DNA of 39,245 nt from an uncultured Clostridia bacterium (GCA_946408995.1 CAMJUL010000035.1:1-39245), one strand, 5' to 3'. Shown: positions 30,190 to 39,052, numbered from the stretch's first letter. Notes: generated by a model not told the origin, from the letters alone. Program-made: numbers and translations.

Positions 30190-31650
30190 ATGCATCTGCC
30201 CTGTGTGCGCGTCTCCTTTGACACGGACGACGCAAAACTGAAAATGCTCTATGACACCGCCGAGGAAAAATGCAAAAACAACCTGAAGCACTTTGGGAAG
30301 GACCTGGTGCTGGTGGAGGGCGGCGGCTACGAAAAAATCTGGCTGGAAACCCAGCCCATGGGGGGCGAAATGTATTTTTCCCGCTGCCCGGAAGCGGCGC
30401 TGAACAACCAGCTGCTGTTCATGCGCACCCAGCGGGCGGACGGACGGCTGGCCGGGTCCATCCAGTGCCTGCCGGACGGAGGGGCGGAGCCCCAGTTCAA
30501 CAAGCTGCAGGGCTTCTGCTTCCCCGCGCCGGCCCTGAGCCTGTACTACCTGACCGGCCGGGACCGGGACTATCTGGACGCCCTGGCGGAGTGCCTTGAG
30601 CGGTTTGACGCCTGGCTGTGGCGCACCCGGGATTCCGACGGCGACGGGTGCCTGGAGAGCTTCTGCGTCTATGATACCGGGGAGGACAACGCCCTGCGGT
30701 ACGGGGACGCCCCCAATTACTGCCCGACAGACGCCCCGCCGGAGGGGAGCCGGGTGGTGCCTCTGGCCAGCATGGACGTGACAAGCTTTTCCCACGCCTG
30801 CAGGGACACCCTGAAGCAGATCTGCCTGCTCCGGGGAGACGCCGCCGGCGCCGCCCGGTGGGAGAATGCCGCCGCCCAGGTCCGCCGCGCCCTGAAAAGC
30901 CGGCTCTGGGACGAGGCGAAGGGAGCCTTGTTTGACCGGGACCGGACGGGACGCACCCTGCCCACCCTGGTCCACAACAGCCTCCGCTGCATGTACTGGC
31001 GCTCCCTGGACGCCTCCATGGCGGAACGATTCGTCCGGGAGCACCTTCTCAATCCCGGGGAATTTGACACGCCCCTGCCCCTGCCCTCCGTATCGGTATC
31101 GGACCCGCTCTTTCGCAACGCGCCGGAAAACAACTGGAGCGGGCAGTGCGAGGGGCTCACCTACCAGCGGGCCCTGGACGCCCTGGAAAACTACGGGTAT
31201 ACCTGGCTGCTTCCCCATTACGGCCGCAAGCTCCTCAAGGCCCTCATCGACGGCGGGTACGTCTTCACCCAGCAGTTCGACCCCTTCACCGCCGCCCCCA
31301 GCCGGGTTGGGATGATCAGCCACCGGGTCCTTCTGCCCGGGGAGGAGGAGCCCTTCCAGGATTCCTACGGCCCCACCCTGCTCAGCGCCCTGGAATACAT
31401 CGCCCGCCTGTACGGCGTAAGGCTGTGGCGGGATCGGGTCTGGTTCGGCGCCTGCGCCGCCCCCTTCGCCTATGACTATACCCAGACCCTGGATGACAGG
31501 GTCTACCGCCTGGTCAGTGACGGGAAAACGGCCGAGGCTTTTCTTGGAAACCGCCGGATCGCCGCCTTCCCCTGCGGCTGGCGGGCCGTAACAGACGCGG
31601 ACGGCGTTCTGTTGGATCTTCTTCCCCTGGAGGCTCCGTCCCTGCGGTAA
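30190..31650 (+). CDS. (alpha/alpha)6-barrel glycoside hydrolase, MGH1/GH63-like
   Basis: 486 residues with no signal peptide. The repeated long helices and motifs such as GGEMYFSRCPEAALNNQL, DSDGDGCLES, MDVTSFSHACRDTL and NNWSGQCEGLTYQRA fit a toroid glycosidase of the mannosylglycerate-hydrolase/trehalase-like superfamily. It is shorter than the 704-residue protein at 15267 and lacks that protein's N-terminal beta-sandwich, so the two are distant relatives rather than duplicates. Substrate unknown. GGGAGG lies just before the ATG; no convincing promoter was found, though an orphan terminator-like hairpin lies 150 bases upstream. Monocistronic, ending at a strong palindromic terminator. Confidence 0.72.
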   Translation: MHLPCVRVSFDTDDAKLKMLYDTAEEKCKNNLKHFGKDLVLVEGGGYEKIWLETQPMGGEMYFSRCPEAALNNQLLFMRTQRADGRLAGSIQCLPDGGAEPQFNKLQGFCFPAPALSLYYLTGRDRDYLDALAECLERFDAWLWRTRDSDGDGCLESFCVYDTGEDNALRYGDAPNYCPTDAPPEGSRVVPLASMDVTSFSHACRDTLKQICLLRGDAAGAARWENAAAQVRRALKSRLWDEAKGALFDRDRTGRTLPTLVHNSLRCMYWRSLDASMAERFVREHLLNPGEFDTPLPLPSVSVSDPLFRNAPENNWSGQCEGLTYQRALDALENYGYTWLLPHYGRKLLKALIDGGYVFTQQFDPFTAAPSRVGMISHRVLLPGEEEPFQDSYGPTLLSALEYIARLYGVRLWRDRVWFGACAAPFAYDYTQTLDDRVYRLVSDGKTAEAFLGNRRIAAFPCGWRAVTDADGVLLDLLPLEAPSLR

Positions 31651-31677
31651 ACGGGAAAGCCGCCCGGGTCCTTTATT

Positions 31678-31726
31678 CCGGCCATGCAAAAAACGCGCCC
31701 GACAGGCGCGTTTTTTGCATGGCCGG
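31678..31726. terminator. Bidirectional terminator with perfect 22-base arms
   Basis: Arms 31678-31699 and 31705-31726 are perfectly complementary around a five-base loop and contain runs of six A and six T. It separates the glycosidase gene from the convergent map gene. Confidence 0.88.
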
Positions 31727-31736
31727 CTGCCTGACG

Positions 31737-32627
31737 TTACCAGGACAGCACTTCGCAGCCTGTTTCCGTCACCAGCACCTCCACCTCCCATTGGGCGGAG
31801 GGCTTTCCGTCTTTGGTGTAAATGGTCCAGCCGTTCTTCTTGTCCTCGTAGATCTCGTCGCCGCCCATGTTGACCATGGGCTCGATGGTGAACACCATGC
31901 CGGGCACCATCAGCATGCCGGTCCCCGGAGATGCGACATAGCTGACCCAGGGGTCCTCATGGAAGGCCTTTCCACAGCCGTGGCCGCCGATCTCCCGCAC
32001 CACGGTATAGCCGTTTTGCAGGGCATGCCGGTGCACCGCGTCGCTCATGTCCCCCATCCTTGTCCAGGGGATCACCTTTTTGATGCCCTCCTGCACGCAC
32101 TCCCGGGTGACCTCCACCAGGCGGCGCTTTTCCTCCGGCACCTCGCCGATCATAAACATCCGGCTGGAATCGGAAAAATAGCCGTCCAGAATGGTGGAGC
32201 AGTCTACGTTCACGATGTCCCCGTCCTTAAGCACCACGTCCGCGGAGGGAATGCCGTGGCAGACCTCCTCGTTGATGGAGGTGCATACGGATTTCGGGAA
32301 CCCCTGATAGCCCAGATCCGCGGGGGTGCCCCCCATGCCGTAGGTGATCTCGTTGATGATCTCGTCGATCTCCAGCGTGGTCATTCCATCGTGGATGCGT
32401 TTGCCCACCTCATCCAGGCAGGCCATGTTGATGACCGCGCTTTTTTTGATCCCTTCCACGTCCCGCGCGTTCTTGATCAGCTTGCGGGAGGGCACCTCGA
32501 CGCCCCGGAGCTGAAACCGGAGGAGCTTTTCGTCAAAATCGCTGTGGCAGTGCTTGTATTTTTTGCCGCTGCCGCACCAGCAAAGGGCATTCCTGTCCCA
32601 TTTCTTCAGCATAAACGTCTGTCCCAT
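31737..32627 (-). CDS. map: Methionine aminopeptidase type I with SEC-C motif
   Basis: 296 residues. It removes the N-terminal Met from new proteins in the cytoplasm. Residues about 16-28 form a SEC-C zinc motif (CWCGSGKKYKHCH), known in a subset of clostridial enzymes and able to aid ribosome association. The catalytic domain has all five metal ligands: Asp142, Asp153, His216 (GGHGCG), Glu249 (TIEP) and Glu281, plus the His of CHGIPS. The ATG at 32627 was chosen for its upstream AGAGGAAAG and because SEC-C begins soon after. It has its own promoter, divergent from nrdD. Confidence 0.95.
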   Translation of the reverse strand: MGQTFMLKKWDRNALCWCGSGKKYKHCHSDFDEKLLRFQLRGVEVPSRKLIKNARDVEGIKKSAVINMACLDEVGKRIHDGMTTLEIDEIINEITYGMGGTPADLGYQGFPKSVCTSINEEVCHGIPSADVVLKDGDIVNVDCSTILDGYFSDSSRMFMIGEVPEEKRRLVEVTRECVQEGIKKVIPWTRMGDMSDAVHRHALQNGYTVVREIGGHGCGKAFHEDPWVSYVASPGTGMLMVPGMVFTIEPMVNMGGDEIYEDKKNGWTIYTKDGKPSAQWEVEVLVTETGCEVLSW

Positions 32628-32684
32628 CTTCTTTCCTCTTTTAGGGGCTTCTTTTAACGGGGCTTTTTCCCCGTTCCCAAGGGC

Positions 32685-32714
32685 ATTATAAGCTTTCGGC
32701 CTTTTCCCTGTCAA
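32685..32714 (-). promoter_or_regulatory. Promoter of map
   Basis: TTGACA (32709-32714) and TATAAT (32685-32690) on the minus strand, 18 bases apart, 57 bases before the map start. Confidence 0.85.
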
Positions 32715-32762
32715 CCGCCCGTCGCTTACAGATTATGGAATTGTTAAATCTGTGATATTCTC

Positions 32763-32791
32763 TTGACGAAATTCTTAAATATTTATATAAT
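32763..32791 (+). promoter_or_regulatory. Promoter of nrdDG
   Basis: TTGACG (32763-32768) and TATAAT (32786-32791), 17 bases apart, in an AT-rich patch. The leader before nrdD is about 137 bases. The whole 32628-32934 stretch otherwise holds the map promoter, the NrdR-like box and an inverted repeat (ACAGATT at 32728-32734, AATCTGT at 32747-32753). Confidence 0.88.
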
Positions 32792-32811
32792 GTATCTCGC
32801 AGGTGGGAAGA

Positions 32812-32827
32812 CCACAATATATAGATG
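32812..32827. promoter_or_regulatory. NrdR-box-like operator
   Basis: CCACAATATATAGATG contains CAATATATAG, which fits the ten-base core of the NrdR box consensus (CwAtATaTwG). It lies just downstream of the expected nrdDG start. A weaker AT-rich match overlaps the -10 (32778-32793), which would give the usual tandem arrangement, though at about 34 bases. Confidence 0.6.
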
Positions 32828-32934
32828 TTTAACCCCCATTCGACGGCAGTGCTTGTGCCGCCCGTCCCTTCTGCGCACTTTTTGACAAAAGCCCGGACGG
32901 CTCCCTCGGAACGTGCCGGAAAAAGGAGTTTGCC

Positions 32935-35133
32935 ATGCAGATCATCAAACGCAACGGTGCGGAGGAACCCTTCCGCATTGAAAAAATCATCCATGCGGTG
33001 GAAAAGGCCAACGCCACCGTGGAGGATGCCCTCCGCCTGACGGAAAAGCAGATCCGTCGAATCGCCGACGCCGTGGTGATCTCCTGCGAGGAACTGGGCC
33101 GCACTCCCACCGTGGAGGAGATCCAGGACCTGGTGGAAAACCACATCATGGCCCACGGCGCCTTTGAGGTGGCCAAGAATTATATCACCTACCGCTACAC
33201 CCGTTCCCTGATCCGCAAAAGCAACACCACCGACGACCGCATCCTGTCCCTGATCGAGTGCAACAACGAGGAAGCCAAGCAGGAAAACAGCAACAAAAAC
33301 CCCGTGGTCAATTCCACCCAGCGGGACTATATCGCCGGCGAGGTCTCCCGGGACATCACCAACCGCATCCTGCTGCCCCAGGACATCGTGGACGCCCACA
33401 ACGAGGGCATCATCCACTTCCACGACAGCGATTATTACGCCCAGCACATGCACAACTGCGACCTGGTCAACCTGGAGGACATGCTCCAGAACGGCACGGT
33501 CATCACCGGCACGCTGATCGAGCGTCCCCATTCCTTCTCCACCGCCTGCAACATCGCCACCCAGATCATCGCCCAGGTGGCCTCCAACCAGTACGGCGGG
33601 CAGTCCATCTCCCTGGCGCACCTGGCCCCCTTTGTGCAGGTCAGCCGGGAGAAGATCCGCAAGGCCGTCGCCGAGGAAATGGCCGCCGTGGGCGCCTCCG
33701 TCAGCGACGAAATGATCGAAGCCATCGCCGAAACCCGCCTGAAGGAAGAGATCCGCCGGGGCGTCCAGACCATCCAGTACCAGGTGGTCACGCTGCTGAC
33801 CACCAATGGGCAGGCCCCCTTCGTGACCGTGTTCATGTACCTGGGCGAAGCGAAAAACGAACAGGAAAAACATGACCTGGCCATGATCATCCGCGAGGTG
33901 CTGGAGCAGCGCATCCAGGGCGTCAAGAACGAGAAGGGCGTCTGGGTCACCCCCGCCTTCCCCAAGCTGATCTACGTCTTGGAGGAGGACAACATCCGGG
34001 AAGGAAGCCCCTATTGGGATCTGACCCGCCTGGCCGCCAAATGCACCGCCCGCCGCATGGTGCCCGATTACATTTCCGAAAAGAAAATGCTTGAGCTCAA
34101 GGGGGACGTATACGCCTGCATGGGCTGCCGCAGCTTCCTGACCCCGGACCGTTTCACCGACGCGGGGGTGGGCAACATCGCCAACGCCGGCAATTACGAG
34201 CCCGGAAAGCACAAGTATTACGGACGCTTCAACCAGGGCGTTGTAACCATCAGCCTGCCGGACGTGGCCCTGTCCTCCGGCGGGGACATGGACCTGTTCT
34301 GGAAGATCTTTGACGAGCGGCTGGAGCTTTGCTACCGGGCGCTGATGTGCCGCCACGAGCGCCTCAAGGGCACGCTGTCCGACGCGGCCCCCATCCTGTG
34401 GCAGTACGGCGCCTGCGCCCGGCTCAAGAAGGGCGAGCCCATCGACCGGCTGTTGTACGACGGTTATTCCACCATCTCCCTGGGCTACGCCGGGCTGTAT
34501 GAGTGCGTCAAATACATGACCGGCAAAAGCCACACCGACCCGGAAGCCACCCCCTTTGCCCTGCAGGTGATGCAGCACATGAACGACGCCTGCAAGGCCT
34601 GGAAGGCCAGGCACAACATCGACTTTTCCCTCTACGGCACGCCCCTTGAAAGCACCACCTATAAATTTGCCAAATGCCTGCAGCGGCGTTTCGGCGTGAT
34701 CCCCGGCATCACGGACAAGGGCTACATCACCAATTCCTACCATGTCCACGTGACCGAAAAGATCAACGCCTTCGACAAGCTGGCCTTCGAGGCCCAGTTC
34801 CAGGCCCTCTCTCCCGGAGGCGCCATCAGTTATGTGGAGGTGCCCGACCTGCAGGGCAACCTGGACGCGGTGCTGGAAGTGATGAAATACATCTACGACC
34901 ACATCCTGTACGCGGAATTGAACACCAAATCCGATTACTGCCAGGTATGCGGCTATGACGGGGAGATCTCCATCGTGGAAGAAGACGGTAAGCTCAAATG
35001 GAAATGCCCCCGCTGCGGCAACACCGACCAGGACAAGATGAACGTGGCCAGGCGCACCTGCGGCTATATCGGCACCCAATACTGGAACCAGGGACGCACC
35101 CAGGAAATCCGGGAACGGGTCCTGCACCTGTAA
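32935..35133 (+). CDS. nrdD: Anaerobic ribonucleoside-triphosphate reductase
   Basis: 732 residues. It makes deoxyribonucleotides under anaerobic conditions using a glycyl radical. Residues about 1-90 form an ATP-cone allosteric domain. The large domain carries the class III core; the C terminus has a zinc site from two Cys pairs (CQVCG and CPRCG) and the glycyl-radical loop RRTCGYIG with Gly710. The ATG follows AAAAAGGAG. The activase gene nrdG follows after 25 bases in the same operon. A NrdR-like box near the promoter suggests control by dATP/ATP-sensing NrdR. Confidence 0.97.
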   Translation: MQIIKRNGAEEPFRIEKIIHAVEKANATVEDALRLTEKQIRRIADAVVISCEELGRTPTVEEIQDLVENHIMAHGAFEVAKNYITYRYTRSLIRKSNTTDDRILSLIECNNEEAKQENSNKNPVVNSTQRDYIAGEVSRDITNRILLPQDIVDAHNEGIIHFHDSDYYAQHMHNCDLVNLEDMLQNGTVITGTLIERPHSFSTACNIATQIIAQVASNQYGGQSISLAHLAPFVQVSREKIRKAVAEEMAAVGASVSDEMIEAIAETRLKEEIRRGVQTIQYQVVTLLTTNGQAPFVTVFMYLGEAKNEQEKHDLAMIIREVLEQRIQGVKNEKGVWVTPAFPKLIYVLEEDNIREGSPYWDLTRLAAKCTARRMVPDYISEKKMLELKGDVYACMGCRSFLTPDRFTDAGVGNIANAGNYEPGKHKYYGRFNQGVVTISLPDVALSSGGDMDLFWKIFDERLELCYRALMCRHERLKGTLSDAAPILWQYGACARLKKGEPIDRLLYDGYSTISLGYAGLYECVKYMTGKSHTDPEATPFALQVMQHMNDACKAWKARHNIDFSLYGTPLESTTYKFAKCLQRRFGVIPGITDKGYITNSYHVHVTEKINAFDKLAFEAQFQALSPGGAISYVEVPDLQGNLDAVLEVMKYIYDHILYAELNTKSDYCQVCGYDGEISIVEEDGKLKWKCPRCGNTDQDKMNVARRTCGYIGTQYWNQGRTQEIRERVLHL

Positions 35134-35158
35134 GCCGCCTTTGGAGGGCACGTGAAGC

Positions 35159-35695
35159 ATGCATTACTGTGGCATCAAGGACTGCGACATCGCCGACGGC
35201 CCGGGGGTCCGGGTCACCCTGTTCGTCTCCGGCTGCCGGAACCGCTGTCCCGGATGCTTTCAGCCGGAAACCTGGGACTTTGCCTACGGAGAACCCTTTG
35301 ACGGCGCCGTGGAGGAAAGGCTGTTTTCCCTGCTGGACCGCCCCTTTATCCGGGGCCTGACGATCCTTGGCGGCGAGCCCATGGAACCGGAAAATCAGCG
35401 GGTCCTGTACCCCTTCCTTGAAAGGTTCCGGGGGCGCATGACGCAAAAGGACCTTTGGATCTATTCCGGCTATCCCCTGGAACAGCTGCTCCAAGAGGGC
35501 CGGCATCCCCATACGGAGGTGACGGTGCCCCTGCTCTCCCTGGGGGATTACCTGGTGGACGGGCCCTTTGTCGCCGCGGAAAAAGACCCCCTTCTTCGGT
35601 TCCGGGGAAGCCGAAACCAGCGTATCCTGGACCTGCGGGCCTCCCTGCGGGAGGGCCGCCCCGTCCGTTGGGCGGAGGAAAACCTGCGCGGATGA
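35159..35695 (+). CDS. nrdG: Anaerobic ribonucleotide reductase activase (radical SAM)
   Basis: 178 residues. It reduces S-adenosylmethionine at a 4Fe-4S cluster and puts the radical on Gly710 of NrdD. The cluster motif CRNRCPGC gives Cys26, Cys30 and Cys33 (CxxxCxxC); GGEPM near 76-80 is the SAM-binding GGE motif. The N-terminal DGPGVRVTLFVSGC context is diagnostic of NrdG. GGAGGG precedes the ATG. Second gene of the nrdDG operon, followed at once by an intrinsic terminator. Confidence 0.96.
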   Translation: MHYCGIKDCDIADGPGVRVTLFVSGCRNRCPGCFQPETWDFAYGEPFDGAVEERLFSLLDRPFIRGLTILGGEPMEPENQRVLYPFLERFRGRMTQKDLWIYSGYPLEQLLQEGRHPHTEVTVPLLSLGDYLVDGPFVAAEKDPLLRFRGSRNQRILDLRASLREGRPVRWAEENLRG

Positions 35696-35699
35696 CCCC

Positions 35700-35726
35700 C
35701 CGCCGGCACACGCCGGCGGTTTTTTT
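35700..35726 (+). terminator. Intrinsic terminator of nrdDG
   Basis: An eight-base stem (35700-35707 with 35712-35719) is followed by seven T. Confidence 0.9.
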
Positions 35727-35740
35727 GCCCCTGGACGGGA

Positions 35741-35769
35741 TTGAATCCCTTTTCCCCGGGTGATAGAAT
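35741..35769 (+). promoter_or_regulatory. Promoter of the M24 peptidase gene
   Basis: TTGAAT (35741-35746) and TAGAAT (35764-35769) are 17 bases apart, 48 bases before the start codon. Confidence 0.7.
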
Positions 35770-35816
35770 ACAGGTGCTCTTTTTGAAAACGCCTGAGGAG
35801 ACAGGAGGCATCCATT

Positions 35817-36896
35817 TTGAATCAGTCCAGATTGAACCGCACGGCAGAAAAAATGGCCCGCATGGGCCTTGATCAGCTGATCGTATCCGCACCCTCGTCG
35901 GTGTTCTATTATACGGGCCTGTGGGTCCATCCCGGGGAGCGCATGCTGGCCCTGGTCATCGGCCGGGACGCCTCCGCGGTCCTGTACGCCAATCGCCTGT
36001 TCGCCCTGGGCGGCACATCCCAGGTCCCGCTGGTGGAATACGACGACACGGACGACTGCGTGCTCGCGCTTTCCCAGGGCCTGAAGGGCCCGGCCCTTGG
36101 CATCGACAAGACCTGGCCCAGCCAGTTTACCCTGCGTTTGCAAGCAGCCCGGCCGGACCTGAAAATGTGCGTAGGCTCCCCCGCGGTGGACGAAACCCGG
36201 CTTGTCAAGGATGAGGCGGAATTGACCGCGCTCCGGGAAAGCAGCCTGCGGAACGACCGGACCCTTTCCGCCGTGATCCCCCTGCTGCGCCCCGGCATGA
36301 CGGAGAAGGAGGCCGCCGCCCTGTACCTGGCGGAAAGCGAAAAAAACGGCTCCTCCGGTCCGTCCTTTGAGCCGCTTGTCTGTTTTGGCGAAAACTGCGC
36401 AGAGCCTCATCACGCCAGCGATGCTACCCGCGCCCGGAAGGGGGACATGGTGATCCTCGACGTGGGGCTCACCTGGCAGGATTACTGCAGCGACATGACC
36501 CGCACGGTCTGCTTTGGGCAGCCGACGGATGAAATGAAGCGGGTTTTTGACCTGGTGCTGGCCGCCAACAAGGCCGGCCGGGAGGCTGTCCGCCCCGGGG
36601 CCCGTCTTTGCGATGTGGACCGCGCCGCCCGGAAGGTCATCGAGGACGGCGGGTACGGCCCCTATTTTATCCACCGTCTGGGCCACGGCATCGGTCTGGA
36701 ATGTCATGAGTTCCCCGACGTCTCCGCAGCTTCCCGGGCGGTGGAGCAGGTGGGCATGGTCCACTCCGTAGAGCCCGGCATTTACCTGCCCGGCAAATTC
36801 GGCGTGCGCATCGAGGATCTGGTGGCCGTCACGCCCGACGGCTGCGAGACCCTGAACCACGCCCCCAGGGACCTGGTACAGCTCTGTATTCAGTAG
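35817..36896 (+). CDS. M24-family metallopeptidase (Xaa-Pro peptidase-like)
   Basis: 359 residues. The N-terminal creatinase-like domain (about 1-130) precedes a pita-bread catalytic domain with all metal ligands: Asp in VILDVG, Asp in YCSDMTRT, His in GHGIGLECHE, Glu in SVEPGIY and Glu in VRIEDL. The HRLGHGIGLECHE motif is typical of Xaa-Pro aminopeptidases and dipeptidases (PepP/PepQ), which cut next to proline in the cytoplasm. It starts with TTG at 35817: AGGAGG sits eight bases upstream and the next in-frame ATG (Met13) has no ribosome site. It is convergent with the phosphatase gene nine bases away. Confidence 0.93.
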   Translation: MNQSRLNRTAEKMARMGLDQLIVSAPSSVFYYTGLWVHPGERMLALVIGRDASAVLYANRLFALGGTSQVPLVEYDDTDDCVLALSQGLKGPALGIDKTWPSQFTLRLQAARPDLKMCVGSPAVDETRLVKDEAELTALRESSLRNDRTLSAVIPLLRPGMTEKEAAALYLAESEKNGSSGPSFEPLVCFGENCAEPHHASDATRARKGDMVILDVGLTWQDYCSDMTRTVCFGQPTDEMKRVFDLVLAANKAGREAVRPGARLCDVDRAARKVIEDGGYGPYFIHRLGHGIGLECHEFPDVSAASRAVEQVGMVHSVEPGIYLPGKFGVRIEDLVAVTPDGCETLNHAPRDLVQLCIQ

Positions 36897-36905
36897 GACG
36901 CATAT

Positions 36906-38549
36906 TCAGCAGTACGAGTCTGCCGACCCCGCCTGCCTCATCGTTCTGCTCCGCACTGCTCCGTCCACTGCCGACTGTCTGACGCGCAGGCTCAGCATGG
37001 TGATGTCGTCGCTCTGCGCCGCATCCCGCACGAACCCGTTCAGATCTTCCAGGACCTCCTTTAGGGGGTCCGCTTTTTTTTGTGCCGCGCAGACGCTGAG
37101 CCGCTCCTCCAGCCGCTTGATCGAATAAAGCGCGCTGTCGGGGGCCCTGGCCTCACTGACGCCGTCGGTATACATAAACAGGGTGCCTTCGGGGACGGCG
37201 ATCTTCGCGTCCTCGTATTCCTCATCCTCAAACAGGCCCGCGGCGACCCCGTGCCCCTCCTCCAGGCGGGTCAGCCGGTCTGTCAGGACATAGGGGGCAT
37301 TGTGCCCCGCATTCGAATAGGTCAGCACTCCGTCCGCCGGATCGTAGATCCCCACGAAGGTGGTGATAAACATGCTGCCCGGATTTTTTGCGGCCAGGAC
37401 GTTGTTGAACTCCCTCAGGATCCTCGCCGGGCTGTAGCCGGCGGTGGCGTACTGGTGCAGCAGGGTGATCGCGCGGGACATGAACAGCGCGGCTGTGACG
37501 CCCTTGCCCGATACGTCCGCGATGGCGGCAAAGATCCTGCCGTCCTCAAGGACACCGTAATCGTACAGATCCCCGCCCACATTCCTGGCAGGCTGAATAT
37601 ACGCCCGGAGGGAGACCCCCTCCCTCTCCAGACGCTCCGGCTGAAGCAGGCCCATCTGAATGTCGCGGGCTATTTTCATCTCTGCGTCGGCCTTGTGCTT
37701 TTCCCGGCTCATGGTCTCGATCCGGTCGATATAATGGTCGATGTCCTTCGTCATGGTGTTGAAGGACTCCGCCATCAAAGAAAATTCGTCGTTCCCCCGG
37801 ACCTGCAGCTTATCCTCCCGCGTGTGTTTCTCCCGGTTGGCGACATACCCGCTCATGCGCCGGCTGATTTCCCGCACGGGCACACGCACCTTCCGGTGCA
37901 CGATGGCGATAACGCCCAGGACGATCAGCACGGTCGCCAGGACCATATATGCAGCGATCATCCAATACCGGACCTTGAATGCCCGGGTGATCTCGGTGAT
38001 GGACATCTCCGCCCCGACGACGCGCCGCGGTCCGCTCCCCGTGTTTTCCCGGCCGGGATCCCCATTGACCGGGGTATAGCTGATCAGCATGTCCCCGTAT
38101 TGGTTGTGCTGTTCTCGCATGCTGCCCGTCCCGCTGCCGTTCATGGTGTCAAACAGCGCCGGGTCCTCTACGTTCTCCACGACCGCACCGGTGAAATGCG
38201 TCTTGCGCGCCTCATCCTCCGCATCCTTGCCAAAGCCGATGGCCAGATAACGGATGCTGCCGTCCGCTAGCCCCGGCTCTACGCAATACACGTAGGCCAT
38301 ATCGGACAATTCACATACAAAATCAAGAAACCAGCCGGTGTTTTCCATTTTCTCCGGCCCGGTGGTATCCATGGTTTCGAAGTACTCTGCCACGTTCCGG
38401 GAGACCCGCTCAACCTGTTCCCTGCTTCGTTTCAAGTTGGATTGATAGGTCCGTCCGTATGCCACGGCCAGGATAATGCCATCCGCGATCAGCACCAGGG
38501 GAAGGATGAGCAGCAGCAGCCTGGTGAAGATGGATTTTGTCTTTTTCAT
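36906..38549 (-). CDS. Membrane-bound PP2C-type Ser/Thr phosphatase (RsbU/SpoIIE-like) with HAMP
   Basis: 547 residues. Membrane segments at about 9-30 and 195-217 enclose an extracytoplasmic sensor region of about 160 residues. A HAMP linker follows (KVRVPVREISRRM onward), then a coiled-coil stretch with ARDIQMGLLQP, the usual lead into RsbU-type phosphatases, and the PP2C domain with metal-binding Asp residues in GGDLYD, ADVSGKG, YTDGVSEA and SDDITM. It should dephosphorylate an anti-sigma-factor antagonist in response to an outside signal. No anti-sigma factor or antagonist gene is adjacent. GGGGGAGG precedes the ATG. The last 25 residues are a variable tail. Confidence 0.93.
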   Translation of the reverse strand: MKKTKSIFTRLLLLILPLVLIADGIILAVAYGRTYQSNLKRSREQVERVSRNVAEYFETMDTTGPEKMENTGWFLDFVCELSDMAYVYCVEPGLADGSIRYLAIGFGKDAEDEARKTHFTGAVVENVEDPALFDTMNGSGTGSMREQHNQYGDMLISYTPVNGDPGRENTGSGPRRVVGAEMSITEITRAFKVRYWMIAAYMVLATVLIVLGVIAIVHRKVRVPVREISRRMSGYVANREKHTREDKLQVRGNDEFSLMAESFNTMTKDIDHYIDRIETMSREKHKADAEMKIARDIQMGLLQPERLEREGVSLRAYIQPARNVGGDLYDYGVLEDGRIFAAIADVSGKGVTAALFMSRAITLLHQYATAGYSPARILREFNNVLAAKNPGSMFITTFVGIYDPADGVLTYSNAGHNAPYVLTDRLTRLEEGHGVAAGLFEDEEYEDAKIAVPEGTLFMYTDGVSEARAPDSALYSIKRLEERLSVCAAQKKADPLKEVLEDLNGFVRDAAQSDDITMLSLRVRQSAVDGAVRSRTMRQAGSADSYC

Positions 38550-38583
38550 AACCCGCGGCCTCCCCCGGTTTTTCTTTCATGTC

Positions 38584-38612
38584 ATTTTAGCAATCTTTTC
38601 GTTTTAATTCAA
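38584..38612 (-). promoter_or_regulatory. Promoter of the PP2C phosphatase gene
   Basis: On the minus strand TTGAAT (38607-38612) and TAAAAT (38584-38589) are 17 bases apart, 34 bases before the ATG. Confidence 0.65.
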
Positions 38613-38673
38613 CTCCGTCCTCTGCCTTCGTTAGGATCTCCGGTCTTTGAGGATTTGCCACGTGTTCGTCCCC

Positions 38674-38816
38674 CCTCAGTCGCCGGGTGGCTGTCAAGTC
38701 TCGGCCCCTCAATCGCCGGGTGGCTGTCGAAACCGATATTCGACAAATCCTGACCAGCCGCCCGGCGACTGAGGATATGTCAGGTCTCGGCCCTGACAGC
38801 CACCCGGCGACTGAGG
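38674..38816. repeat. Cluster of four 23-base REP-like units in inverted pairs
   Basis: The unit CCTCAGTCGCCGGGTGGCTG (plus TCA) is at 38674-38696 and, with two changes, at 38707-38729. Inverted copies are at 38755-38774 (shorter) and 38794-38816 (complete). The two direct and two inverted copies make a large palindrome. A short TCTCGGCC motif follows the first unit and recurs before the last. Confidence 0.85.
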
Positions 38817-38819
38817 GGG

Positions 38820-38960
38820 GGGGAAGGCGGCCCCGAAGGAGGCGGAAGAGGTCCTCGTTACGCCGGGTTCGCGTCCGTGCTTTGTGACGGTTAATAGCCT
38901 GTTTCCCCGTCCGTACGAGGACCTCTTCCGTCAGGCCTTGCATGGCCTGCCACCTTCCCC
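38820..38960. repeat. Palindromic MITE-like unit, copy 1
   Basis: 141 bases bounded by GGGGAAGGCGGC and TGCCACCTTCCCC (imperfect terminal inverted repeats). Inside, a perfect 15-base pair of arms, 38844-38858 and 38915-38929, flanks a variable 56-base centre. It matches the second copy at 39053-39196 at both ends, while the centres differ. No coding sequence inside is convincing. Confidence 0.8.
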
Positions 38961-39052
38961 TCAGGGGAAGGCTTTTGGGCCGTCCTCCCCAGAGGGTCTT
39001 GCGGTGATGGAGGGATTTGTCAGATCTCGGCACGGATGATGCCTTCCCCTTT

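Noticed and set aside
32686-35160. 824-residue minus-strand open frame opposite nrdD
   Set aside because: It mirrors nrdD exactly and has a composition typical of an antisense shadow (Val, His, Gly, Asp); nrdD motifs are complete.
38674-38816. Possible CRISPR array
   Set aside because: The units occur in both orientations with unequal spacers and there are no cas genes in the window.
38587-39033. Open frame of 148 codons in the repeat region
   Set aside because: The translation is made of the repeat units (SVAGWL/TATRRL-type repeats) and has no convincing ribosome site.
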